DNA from: an uncultured beta proteobacterium
Lineage (GTDB): Bacteria; Pseudomonadota; Gammaproteobacteria; Burkholderiales; Burkholderiaceae_C
DNA: 57,103 nucleotides
Reading direction: 5' to 3'
Assembly: GCA_903885585.1 (NCBI GenBank)
Contig: CAISJH010000429.1
Span: forward strand, 1-57,103
Shown here: positions 16,399 through 25,480 of the stretch, in pieces
How positions within the stretch are numbered: position 1 is the stretch's first letter
How the letters are laid out: every line of letters begins with the position of its first letter
Made by a program: the position numbers and the translations under genes
The notes under the pieces: generated by a model
What the model was told of the DNA's origin: nothing
Seen by the model: the letters and a program-made list of their open reading frames with translations, nothing else
Databases searched by the model: none

Positions 16399-18066
16399 AT
16401 GCGCCTCAAACCTTTCCGCAGGGTGGCTGCGCGCGGGCAGCGTGGCGTCTACATGCTCGAGCTCTCTCTGGCGCTGCTCATCGGGGCTTTGGCTGCTGTG
16501 GGCGCGCAACGAGAGATCGTTCGCACGCAACTGCTACGCAGTGCAGAGATCGAGGCTGACAACCTCAAAATCTATCGGCAGGCGCTGCAGGACTACACAG
16601 ACGAGTTTTACGACGAGCTGCAGTCCAACCTTCCGGTCACCAAAAACGGCGTCAACCTCGCCGCAGGGGCCGCAGCGGGCCAGAACATGCAGCCGACGGT
16701 GGCCAACCTCATTGCGATGGGCTACCTGCCCAACGGCTTTACCAACGCGTCGCTGCTGACTGACGCGGGCACCTTCCTCAACCTCATTCAGCGCACCCCT
16801 GCTGGATGTGTCGCCCAGGCCTGCGACATCACGGGGCTGGCCTACATAAGCCAGCCCATCCTTGTGCGCAACAGCGGCGCAGACACCAACACGGTGGCCA
16901 TCGGCCAGATGCTCTCGCGTATCGGCGGTTTGTCCGGCACCTCGGTCGAAACCACACCGGCTGTGCTCACGGGTGCTGGCGCAGGCTGGACAGCGGCCAA
17001 CCCAGTGGCCGGCAATCCCGCCGGCCTTGTTGGAGCGCGCTTTGGAGTCGGCACATCGGTGTTCAACGCATACGTCCGGCGCAACGACCTGAGAGACCCC
17101 AACCTCCTCGGACCTCTGACGGTGGCTGGCGCGACTCAGCTGGGCGGCAATTTGGGCGTGGGTGGTAACGCAGGCGTCGCCGGGACGCTGACCGTCAATG
17201 GCGCCACAACGCTCTCAGGCGCCCTCAATGTGACGGGCGCAACCACCTTGGGTGCGCTGTCAACCTCCGGGCAACTCACATCGTCTGCGGACATCGGGTC
17301 CTCCTCGGTGGCAGGTTGTCTGCGGGCAGCGTTGCAGGCCAACGGTGATTTGGTGTCCAGAGCAGCCGACTGCGTGACTCGTGTCCTGGTAAGCAACTCC
17401 GGCATCAACCTGTCGAGTTCTACTGGCGTTTTGAGGGCATCCCTGGACGGCGACAACGGGGTGCTGCAGCTCAACAACGGTGCTGGCGCAGCCCTCATCT
17501 CGGCCAGCGGCTCGACCGGTCGCCTGCAAGCGCAGACCATCAACGCGACGCTGTCGGCCACACGAGGTGCTGCTTGCACTTCTGCAGGCGACCTCGCCGC
17601 AGACAGTGCAGCCGGTGGCACGGTGCTGGTGTGCAGATCAGGCACTTGGCGCGCTGCGGGCCTGGATCAGGAGACTGCGGGCAGCGCCTGTGCGGTCAAC
17701 GGCCAACTGTCCGTCGCCTCCAGCGGCGCTGCGCTCGTCTGCAGAGCCTCGACCTGGGTTCTCCTCAACGACAGACTGCCTGTAGCCGTGCCCATGGAGC
17801 TCTATTCGGGCAACGGCGAGGGCAACGTGCCCGCACCATCGTGCGGCACCGGTGGAGTCAGGGACATCGTGGTGGCAGCGCTTCAGGGAGGCTCCGACTA
17901 CGGCGGTCTACCGCCCCGTAATCGATTCGAGGTGCGAGTCAGTGGCGCGGGTCCATGGACTGTGCAGCCCGTGCTGACTGACTCCTCAGGCACGGGGTAC
18001 CTCACGTCCTTCGGTGCCGAGGCCTACAACCTCGGGTGGACCGCAACCACCTATTGCAAGTACTGA
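16399..18066 (+). CDS. pilV: PilV-like minor pilin / tip adhesin
   Basis: A 555-residue prepilin-type protein. A 16-residue leader ending GQRG is followed by VYMLELSLALLIGALAAVG with glutamate at +5. The middle has short beta-helix-like repeats (GNLGVGGNAGVAGTLTVNGATTLSGALNVTGATTLG). Two C..G..C...W modules (ACTSAGDLAAD to VLVCRSGTW, and SACAVNGQLS to LVCRASTW) match the PilV constant region. A unique C-terminal part probably binds the recipient surface. In R64 this part is switched by a shufflon. I find no recombinase gene or inverted cassettes next to it here, so it is probably fixed. Confidence 0.87.
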   Translation: MRLKPFRRVAARGQRGVYMLELSLALLIGALAAVGAQREIVRTQLLRSAEIEADNLKIYRQALQDYTDEFYDELQSNLPVTKNGVNLAAGAAAGQNMQPTVANLIAMGYLPNGFTNASLLTDAGTFLNLIQRTPAGCVAQACDITGLAYISQPILVRNSGADTNTVAIGQMLSRIGGLSGTSVETTPAVLTGAGAGWTAANPVAGNPAGLVGARFGVGTSVFNAYVRRNDLRDPNLLGPLTVAGATQLGGNLGVGGNAGVAGTLTVNGATTLSGALNVTGATTLGALSTSGQLTSSADIGSSSVAGCLRAALQANGDLVSRAADCVTRVLVSNSGINLSSSTGVLRASLDGDNGVLQLNNGAGAALISASGSTGRLQAQTINATLSATRGAACTSAGDLAADSAAGGTVLVCRSGTWRAAGLDQETAGSACAVNGQLSVASSGAALVCRASTWVLLNDRLPVAVPMELYSGNGEGNVPAPSCGTGGVRDIVVAALQGGSDYGGLPPRNRFEVRVSGAGPWTVQPVLTDSSGTGYLTSFGAEAYNLGWTATTYCKY

Positions 18067-18071
18067 CCATC

Positions 18072-18893
18072 ATGCTGCGTCGCTTGATCCTGGTGGCCAG
18101 CCTGCTGATGGCTGGATCCGCAACTCATGCCAACTCAGCTGGCCAACTCAGCGCCAATGACCAGGCGCGGATAAGCGGCTCTACCAAGCTGCAAACTTGG
18201 CGCGGCGTGTCCACGCCCTATAACGCAACCGCCCCGGTGGCAGTCAAGAGCGGTTCCGGCGAGCAGACGCACCAAGCAACCAAGGGATTTACCTGCCAAA
18301 CCGGCCAGTGGGCCATGCAGGGGGGCACGATTCGATGCCTGCTCATCGAGGAGGCCGGGGTCTCTTCATTCGGACAGGGCAAGGTGGTGCTGGTGAACCT
18401 GGCGCTGCCTGTAGAAGGCTCCTCCACCGGCACCTTGTTGCGGCTTGTCGGTGGAACGTCCGATCTGCGCGTGGACATCTTCGACCAGGCGGGAACGCTG
18501 CGCGGCTCCTGCTATGTGATCACAGCTGATCGTCGCTGCGATCTTGGCTCGCCAAGCACTATCCACCCCAACCTAGCCCTAGACCCGCGCTATCTGTCGG
18601 GTGGCTCGCTTTACTCGGCCTTTGACCTGGTCTCGGCCAACATGAGCTTTGCGGGGTCCTTGGCGGGCACCGCGCTGCAAGACAGCTATGTGGTGTCAGT
18701 GCGCGTCTCCGCACAAGGGCTGCACCTGGACATCGCAGGGATCTTCTATTCGCCTACCGACAGTCGAGGGGCGAGTTTTTCAATGATGCCGATCTACGCC
18801 AGCGCCACCTTGGGCCTGGCGCAAATGGCAGCCATGCCCAGCGGCTCCATCTGGACTGCTGGAGGCTCACGTAACGCTCCAACAGGGCCTTGA
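18072..18893 (+). CDS. Exported protein linked to the pilus cluster
   Basis: The ATG at 18072, 5 bases after pilV, gives 273 residues with a signal peptide ending SATHANS. The protein has a CQTGQW motif like the tail modules of PilV, several further cysteines (RCLLIEEAG, GSCYVI, RRCDLG), and is otherwise beta-rich. I do not recognise a family. Its position between pilV and the giant repeat gene, with no gap at either end, suggests it is part of the same surface structure. Confidence 0.8.
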   Translation: MLRRLILVASLLMAGSATHANSAGQLSANDQARISGSTKLQTWRGVSTPYNATAPVAVKSGSGEQTHQATKGFTCQTGQWAMQGGTIRCLLIEEAGVSSFGQGKVVLVNLALPVEGSSTGTLLRLVGGTSDLRVDIFDQAGTLRGSCYVITADRRCDLGSPSTIHPNLALDPRYLSGGSLYSAFDLVSANMSFAGSLAGTALQDSYVVSVRVSAQGLHLDIAGIFYSPTDSRGASFSMMPIYASATLGLAQMAAMPSGSIWTAGGSRNAPTGP

Positions 18894-18901
18894 GGACCGT
18901 C

Positions 18902-21900
18902 ATGGTGAATCGCGCGGCGTTGCATCTCATTGCCTGGGCCTTCACGGGGCTGTGCCTGCTGGTCAGTGCCTTTTCGAGCTACGCACAGACCGCTGGCAGC
19001 GGGACATCCAGCAACACACCCAATACCCGGATTCAGCGCGGCAGCGCCCTGCCCGGGGCGGGTTCTGGGTTTTCCTGCGGGCCTGGGATGACGTACGTGA
19101 TGGTGGACGGCGTGGCACGTTGCAAGGTCACCGACGTCGCATCTTCGCTGCCCACCGCCTCCTGCCCCGCGTTCGGGATGGCTGCGCCGTTTCCGACCGT
19201 GGAGGGCTGCACCTACGTGCTGCCCCTGACCGGTGGCGGGGGGCGTGTAACTCGCAGCAACTGGAACTCGTCGACCTTCAGGGGAACGGCGAGCCTTGCC
19301 TGCAACAACGGCTCCTGGCAGGTCTTGTCGTCGACCTGTGCACCGGTCCCCACGCTCACTTCGAGCGTCAGCAGCGCGTTCGTGGCGCAGGGCGCTGCGT
19401 CGCCGCGATTGATGTGGACCTCGACGAACGCCACGCCGTCTTCAGCTGCCGTGGTTTGCACCGGAGCCAATCCACTGTCGCAGTCGTCCTTGCCCGCCAA
19501 CGGTGAGGTCAGCCTGCCTACATCAGCCATTGGCCTGACCAACTGCGTTTTGACGGTGCAAGGCGGTGCAGGCTCGTCGGCAACTTCGTCTGCTTCCTGG
19601 ACAGTCCAGGCACCAGCAAACTGTCTTGCCACGACCATGAGCAGTGGCGCTTGCAGCTACGCTGTCTCGGGGCTTTCTCACGGGTTCTCGGGAGACTTCG
19701 CGACGACATCTCCCGGCTTCACCGGCAGCATTCGCGCCACCTGCTCCAACGGCTCACTGGCCTACTCCAACGAGTCGTGCGTCGAACTTGCGAGCATTGG
19801 CGCATTCTCGGCAGCGCCGGCGAGTGTCCTCACTGGCCAGGCGGTTAGCTTGACCTGGTCAGCCTCTGGTGCCAGCTCCCTGGTGCTGAGCTGCTCGGGC
19901 GCGAATGCAAGGGCGTCGCAAGCGGTTGCCTCTTCAGGCTCACTGGCGGTCTCCACGTCCAACGCCGGTTCGACCACCTGCACATTGCTGGCCACGGGCG
20001 CAAGTGGTTCAACGGCTTCAAGGAGCGTCACCTACTCGGTGACTGCGCCAGCGGCCTGCAGTGCTGCATCTACAAGCAGCGGTGCCTGCACGTTCTCTGT
20101 CCCAGCGCTTTCCAGCGGTACCAGCACCACGGTGAATGACTCAACACCTGGCCACACCGGCAGCATCTCGGCAACGTGCTCCAACGGCAGCCTGAGCTAT
20201 GGCGCAGCGAGTTGCGTGCCAGATGGGTGTGCGGCGACAACCGTCATGAGCGGCTCATGCAGTTTCCCCGTGGGAGCTCTGGCGCACGGAGGATCGTCCT
20301 CGGTTGTCAACACAGCATCGGGCTTTTCCGGCTCTGCCACCGCCACATGCAACGCTGGTGCGGTCGCGCTGTCGGGCACGATTTGCGCTGCCGCGACCAA
20401 CCCTTGCCCAGCGGGCTCGCAGACCTCCGGCCTTTGCACCTACGCCTACGGAGCACTCGCGCACGGTGCCACAGGAGCGGCCACCAACACGGCACCTGGA
20501 TTCTCAGGTTCGGCCACAGCGGCCTGCACCCACGGGACCGTATCGCTGTCGGGCGCGAGCTGCACCTCGGCGACGAACGCGTGCGTAGCGGGCTCACAGA
20601 CTTCAGGAAGTTGCACTTACTCCTACGGAGCGCTCTCGCACGGTGCCACCGGATCTGCCACGAACACGGCATCGGGCTTTTCAGGTTCTGCCACGGCGAC
20701 CTGCACCAACGGGACCGTATCGCTGTCTGGCGCGAGCTGCACCTCGACGACGAATGCCTGCGCAGCGGGCGCACAGACTTCGGGCAGTTGCACCTACGCC
20801 TATGGAGCACTCACGCACGGTGCCACAGGATCGGCCACCAACACGGCATCGGGCTTCGCCGGCTCGGCCACGGCGACCTGCACCAACGGCTCAGTGTCGC
20901 TGTCGGGAGCGAGCTGCACCTCGACGACGAACCCGTGCGCGGCGGGCTCTCGGACTGTCGGCAGCTGCACCTATTCCTTTGGAGCGCTGACCCACAACAA
21001 CACGGGCGCGGCTACCAACACGGCGTCGGGCTTCGCCGGCTCGGCCACGGCGACCTGCACCAACGGGACCGTATCGCTGTCTGGCGCGAGCTGCACCTCG
21101 ACGACGGATGCCTGCGCAGCGGGTTCGCAGACAGTAGGCAGCTGCACGTACTCTTTTGGAGCGCTGACCCACAACAACACGGGCGCGGCTACCAACACGG
21201 CCTCAGGCTTCTCCGGTTCGGCCACAGCGACCTGCACCAACGGAAGTGTGTCGCTGTCAGGTGCGAGCTGCACCTCGACGACTAACGCCTGTGCGGCAGG
21301 TTCGCAGACCGTGGGCAGCTGCACCTACTCCTTTGGAGCGCTGACCCACAACAACACGGGCGCTGCCACCAACACGACCTCGGGCTTCTCCGGTTCGGCC
21401 ACAGCGACCTGTACCAACGGATCAGTCTCGCTGTCGGGTGCGAGCTGCACCTCGACGACGAATGCCTGCGCGGCTGGCTCGCAGACTGTGGGCAGCTGCA
21501 CCTACTCCTTTGGAGCGCTGACCCACAACAACACGGGCGCTGCCACTAACACGACCTCGGGTTTCACGGGCAGCGCCCTGGCGACCTGCACCAACGGATC
21601 AGTCTCGCTGTCGGGCTCGAGCTGCACCTCGACGACGAATGCTTGTGCGGCGGCCGCGACCTCCAGTGGCGCGTGCTCCTTCTCAATTCCGGCCCTCACG
21701 CACAATGGTGCAACGACCGTAGCCGACTCCACTGCTGGCTACACGGGCAACATCACGGCGACCTGTGCGAACGGAAACCTGAGCTACAGCGCACCGAGTT
21801 GCGCCGCTGATGGCTGTGCGGCCACGAGCAGGACCAGTGGTGCGTGCTCTTTCTCGATTCCGGCTCTGGCACACAACGGCACCACAACCGTAGCAGATTC

Positions 21901-24900
21901 CACTGCTGGCTACACGGGCAACATCACGGCGTCGTGCTCTGCAGGCAGCCTCAGCTACAGCGGAGCTTCCTGCGTCTTGGACGTCGTTGGCTGCGCCGCC
22001 GCCACAACCTCCAGTGGGTCATGCTCGTTTGCGATCCCGGCGCTGGCTCACAACGGTACCTCCACTGTGGGCGACTCCACTGCTGGCTACACCGGAAATA
22101 TCACGGCATCCTGTAACAACGGTAGCTTGGCATTCAGCTCTGCGAGTTGTGTTGCTGACGTGGTTCCACCATGCGCGGCGGCAACGACCTCTAGCGGTTC
22201 GTGCGCCTTCTCGATTCCTGCTCTGGCGGACAACGGCACCACCACGGTGGCGGACTCCACCGCTGGCTATACGGGCAGCATCACGGCGTCATGCTCCAAC
22301 GGCAGTCTGAGCTACAGCGGGGCGAGTTGCGTGGCCGATAGCTGTTCCGCCACAACGAGGACCAGCGGCGCTTGCTCGTTCTCGATTCCTGCACTGAGCA
22401 GTGGTACGAGCACCACGGTGGCGGACTCCACTGCCGGCCACACCGGCAGCATCACGGCCTCCTGCTCTGCGGGCAGCCTGAGCTACAGCGCAGCGTCCTG
22501 CAATCCAGATAGCTGCGCTGCGGCCACGACCTCGAGTGGGGCGTGCTCCTTCTCGGTTCCTGCACTGAGCAGTGGCACGAGCACCACGGTGGCGGACTCC
22601 ACTGCCGGCTACAGCGGCAGCATCACGGCGTCCTGTACGAATGGCGCCCTTAGCTACAGCGCGCCAAGCTGCAATCCCGACGGCTGTGTGGCTGGTTCGC
22701 GTACCTCAGGAGCTTGCTCGTTCTCTCACGGTGCCCTCGCGCATGGTGCGTCTGTAACGGCCGCCACTGCGACGGCGGGCTACACGGGCTTTGCCGACCT
22801 GAGTTGTTCAGCGGGCGCGGTGACTGTGTCGAACGCGAGTTGTGCGTCTGGGTGCGCGGCAGGAGTGCAGTCATCTGGCAGCTGCAACTACACGTACGGC
22901 GCGTTGGGGCACGGGACTACGGGTGCTGCAACCAACTTGACCGCAGGCTTTACCGGTTCAGCCACTGCAACCTGCTCGAACGGTACGGTAACGCTGTCGG
23001 GAGCGAGCTGCACCTCGACGACGAACCCTTGTGCGGCGGGCTCACAGACTGTAGGCAGTTGCACCTATTCGTTTGGAGCGCTGACTCACAACAACACGGG
23101 GTCGGCCACCAACACGACCGACGGTTTCACGGGAAGCGCCCTGGCGACCTGCACCAACGGCTCAGTCTCGCTGTCGGGAGCGAGCTGCACCTCGACGACG
23201 AACCCTTGCGCGGCGGGCTCACAGACTGTAGGCAGCTGCACCTATTCTTTTGGAGCGCTGACCCACAACAACACGGGGTCGGCTACCAACACGACATCGG
23301 GTTTCTCGGGCAATGCGCTGGCGACCTGCACCAACGGGACCGTGACACTGTCTGGCGCGACCTGCACAGAACTGTGTCCCTCCGCTACCAGGCCTGTGGC
23401 TTCTGAAAACGGCACATGCTCGGCGGGATTCACCGGAAGCACGGTTCGCACCAGGACAGTCTCTTGCGGCACGACGGGTTGGACGACCGGTGCCTGGGGG
23501 GCGTGGGACACCAGTAGCTGCTCGGCTGTTGCGCCGGCAAACCCCTGGATCAGCGCCCCCGCAAGCGTGGCATCAGATCAGACAATTTCCCTGTCCTGGG
23601 GCGCGACGGGCACCGTTACCTCGTACGCGGTGACTCTCACGAGTGGCCCCTACTCGAACACCATTGGGTTTGGGCTATCCACGTCTTGGTCTGGTCTAGC
23701 CGGAAACAATGGGTTCACCAACGGAAGCTGGTCAGTGTCCGTCAGGGCCTGCAATGGCACGGCATGCTCCACAGCTTCAGCGCCAATGTCGGTGACTTGC
23801 CCAGCGGAGCAGCCATCGACGTCCGAGTCGGCAGCGTGCGACGCAGGGTCGGTTGGTACCAAGACCAGGACGCGCAGCGTGACCTGCCCGGCAGGAGGAA
23901 CGGGCTGGAGTGTCTCCAGCTTTGGGGCATGGAACACAAGCGCTTGTGTTTCAGACTGCGCTGCCACGACGCTTTCAAGTGGCGCTTGCTCTTTCTCGAT
24001 CCCCGGCACGCCAAGTGGTCAGAGCCGGACCGTCGCAGACTCGACGCCAGGCTATACGGGAAGCATCACGGCAACCTGCACAAATGGCACCTGGAGTTCT
24101 AGTGGCGCGTCCTGCGGTCAGGATTGTTCGGCCAGCAGCGTCACACCATCAGGTAGCAGCTGCACGTACAGCTATAGCGTCATTGGGCACGGTAGCACTG
24201 GTGCAGCAAACAACGTGACCAGCGGCTTCTCGGGTTCGGGCACTGCACGGTGCAACAACGGTGCTGTGACTATCGACGCCGGAGCAACGTGTGGCCGCAC
24301 AGCTCCGTCGTCTGCGTGGGTGACGTCTTCCTCAAGCGTTCAGTCCACCCAGAACATAAGTCTGTCTTGGGGGGCATCCGGTACGGTCACCAGCTATCTT
24401 CTGCGTATGTCGGGTCCTGGTGTGACAGGAACGCTTGATATGGGAACAAGTACCTCGTACACGGGGGGCGCTGGTGCATCTGGATTCACCAACGGAACAT
24501 TCAACTTCTGGGTCACGGCGTGCAACGGTACTGCATGCAGTGCGGAAAGCGCTCCGTCGACGACCGCAGTAACTTGCTCGCTTCCTGCTCCTGCCACTAG
24601 GCAAACGGATGTCTGTGATGCAGGGTATACAGGAACCAGGTTCCGTGATCGTGCGGTAACGTGCAACATCTCCGATGGTTCTAAAGATTGGACAGTTGGC
24701 GCTTTCCCTTCTACGTGGAATACAAGTGGATGCGCGCAAGTCGTAGCGCAAGGTCAGTGCCAAATCATCAGCGCAGTTACGTCTGGTGCTGTTTCTACTT
24801 GGTCACCCGGCGGATCCAGGACCAGCCAGGTATCACTAGGGAAGTATCTTCAAGGAGAGGAGTGGTGCGAGGGTGTGAATGGCGGTTATTGCCAAGACAG

Positions 24901-25114
24901 GGTTCCGGACTGTCAAAATGGAAATCCTGGCGTCTATGGTTGCGACACTGTGGAGTATGTGTGCTGGGCTAGACCAGTGCAGGCCTGCAATTACAATGGG
25001 TTTTTGGTTCCCGATGGGAGTGGCTTTACGCCATTTGGATTTCCAACAAGGTACTGCCGGCAGGGTGTTTTGCAGTCAACACCGTACTTTGGACCAAACA
25101 GTTTTGGCTATTGA
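18902..25114 (+). CDS. Giant cysteine-rich repeat surface protein
   Basis: About 2070 residues. The ATG at 18902 with GAGG six bases upstream is preferred over the TTG at 18890. After a signal peptide (ending SSYAQ) and a Cys-containing head come two Ig-like modules and about 22 repeats of 57-59 residues. Each repeat has four cysteines in the pattern C-x9-C ... C-x11-C, a GFSGSATATC or GYTGSITASC core, and resembles a sushi/CCP module. Two repeat classes alternate in blocks: FGALTHNNTG and FSIPALSSGTSTT. Near the end are three Cys-containing modules ending in GAWDTSSC or similar, further Ig-like parts, and a unique 125-residue tail. Likely a secreted or surface adhesin needing DsbC. How it is anchored is not visible. 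Confidence 0.88.
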   Translation: MVNRAALHLIAWAFTGLCLLVSAFSSYAQTAGSGTSSNTPNTRIQRGSALPGAGSGFSCGPGMTYVMVDGVARCKVTDVASSLPTASCPAFGMAAPFPTVEGCTYVLPLTGGGGRVTRSNWNSSTFRGTASLACNNGSWQVLSSTCAPVPTLTSSVSSAFVAQGAASPRLMWTSTNATPSSAAVVCTGANPLSQSSLPANGEVSLPTSAIGLTNCVLTVQGGAGSSATSSASWTVQAPANCLATTMSSGACSYAVSGLSHGFSGDFATTSPGFTGSIRATCSNGSLAYSNESCVELASIGAFSAAPASVLTGQAVSLTWSASGASSLVLSCSGANARASQAVASSGSLAVSTSNAGSTTCTLLATGASGSTASRSVTYSVTAPAACSAASTSSGACTFSVPALSSGTSTTVNDSTPGHTGSISATCSNGSLSYGAASCVPDGCAATTVMSGSCSFPVGALAHGGSSSVVNTASGFSGSATATCNAGAVALSGTICAAATNPCPAGSQTSGLCTYAYGALAHGATGAATNTAPGFSGSATAACTHGTVSLSGASCTSATNACVAGSQTSGSCTYSYGALSHGATGSATNTASGFSGSATATCTNGTVSLSGASCTSTTNACAAGAQTSGSCTYAYGALTHGATGSATNTASGFAGSATATCTNGSVSLSGASCTSTTNPCAAGSRTVGSCTYSFGALTHNNTGAATNTASGFAGSATATCTNGTVSLSGASCTSTTDACAAGSQTVGSCTYSFGALTHNNTGAATNTASGFSGSATATCTNGSVSLSGASCTSTTNACAAGSQTVGSCTYSFGALTHNNTGAATNTTSGFSGSATATCTNGSVSLSGASCTSTTNACAAGSQTVGSCTYSFGALTHNNTGAATNTTSGFTGSALATCTNGSVSLSGSSCTSTTNACAAAATSSGACSFSIPALTHNGATTVADSTAGYTGNITATCANGNLSYSAPSCAADGCAATSRTSGACSFSIPALAHNGTTTVADSTAGYTGNITASCSAGSLSYSGASCVLDVVGCAAATTSSGSCSFAIPALAHNGTSTVGDSTAGYTGNITASCNNGSLAFSSASCVADVVPPCAAATTSSGSCAFSIPALADNGTTTVADSTAGYTGSITASCSNGSLSYSGASCVADSCSATTRTSGACSFSIPALSSGTSTTVADSTAGHTGSITASCSAGSLSYSAASCNPDSCAAATTSSGACSFSVPALSSGTSTTVADSTAGYSGSITASCTNGALSYSAPSCNPDGCVAGSRTSGACSFSHGALAHGASVTAATATAGYTGFADLSCSAGAVTVSNASCASGCAAGVQSSGSCNYTYGALGHGTTGAATNLTAGFTGSATATCSNGTVTLSGASCTSTTNPCAAGSQTVGSCTYSFGALTHNNTGSATNTTDGFTGSALATCTNGSVSLSGASCTSTTNPCAAGSQTVGSCTYSFGALTHNNTGSATNTTSGFSGNALATCTNGTVTLSGATCTELCPSATRPVASENGTCSAGFTGSTVRTRTVSCGTTGWTTGAWGAWDTSSCSAVAPANPWISAPASVASDQTISLSWGATGTVTSYAVTLTSGPYSNTIGFGLSTSWSGLAGNNGFTNGSWSVSVRACNGTACSTASAPMSVTCPAEQPSTSESAACDAGSVGTKTRTRSVTCPAGGTGWSVSSFGAWNTSACVSDCAATTLSSGACSFSIPGTPSGQSRTVADSTPGYTGSITATCTNGTWSSSGASCGQDCSASSVTPSGSSCTYSYSVIGHGSTGAANNVTSGFSGSGTARCNNGAVTIDAGATCGRTAPSSAWVTSSSSVQSTQNISLSWGASGTVTSYLLRMSGPGVTGTLDMGTSTSYTGGAGASGFTNGTFNFWVTACNGTACSAESAPSTTAVTCSLPAPATRQTDVCDAGYTGTRFRDRAVTCNISDGSKDWTVGAFPSTWNTSGCAQVVAQGQCQIISAVTSGAVSTWSPGGSRTSQVSLGKYLQGEEWCEGVNGGYCQDRVPDCQNGNPGVYGCDTVEYVCWARPVQACNYNGFLVPDGSGFTPFGFPTRYCRQGVLQSTPYFGPNSFGY
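20402..21640 (+). repeat. Seven tandem 177-bp coding repeats
   Basis: Seven successive 59-codon units of exact 177-base length lie in the giant protein gene. Several consecutive units share long identical DNA runs, for example the blocks starting at about 20933, 21110, 21287 and 21464. Two more copies of the same class sit near 23015-23370. This points to recent expansion or gene conversion, and copy number could vary by recombination. Confidence 0.9.
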
Positions 25115-25480
25115 GCGATCTCCAGTGGGGACTATTGCTGATTTCCGTATGTTCGATCCATTTCTGTCAGACTAAAGTATTGATATAAATTACCTCGCAG
25201 GCGAGATCAATCTGCTTTGTCCGCATTGACGTGGCCCATAGCCGCCTCCCTGGTAGGTCGTAGTTACCTCATACCCCCAGATCGTGACCGAGGCGGCGCT
25301 ACGGCCTAGGATTTTGATCTGTTATGGTATCCCGGAAGTTGGATGAAGCACCCAGATACCACGTTCATCCCTGCAACGCTAGCACCACCACTTGCGACTC
25401 TCGCGAGTCTTTGATTGTTGTCTCTTTGGCGGCTTCAGTATTCAATTGGCGCTATTATTGTGGGCGTCACAAGAATATAT
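25115..25480. other. Intergenic region with a possible decayed gene
   Basis: 366 bases without an intact gene and with lower GC than the pilus cluster. It holds the coding-like minus-strand fragment listed separately. The CAP-domain gene and the giant repeat gene converge here. No clear terminator hairpin with a T-run was found. Confidence 0.5.
25190..25321 (-). pseudogene. Coding-like C-terminal fragment, minus strand
   Basis: Reading the minus strand gives a frame without start codon that ends in ASVTIWGYEVTTTYQGGG, then YGPRQCGQSRLISPAR and a stop at 25190-25192. Upstream in the same frame, after a stop at 25322-25324, a further coding-like stretch (DERGIWVLHPTSGIP) appears. This looks like the decayed end of a secreted protein gene. 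No family assigned. Confidence 0.3.

Noticed and set aside
16399-18066. Shufflon at the pilV end
   Set aside because: No site-specific recombinase gene and no inverted short repeats dividing C-terminal cassettes were seen next to pilV.
20176-21285. 369-residue frame in another reading frame of the giant gene
   Set aside because: Its repeats mirror the DNA repeats of the real frame. The frame 18902-25114 has a signal peptide and regular cysteines, so this one is a shadow.
20402-23370. Regularly spaced repeats resembling a CRISPR-like array
   Set aside because: The period is 177 bases, the repeats are in-frame coding units with no unique spacers, and they encode protein modules.
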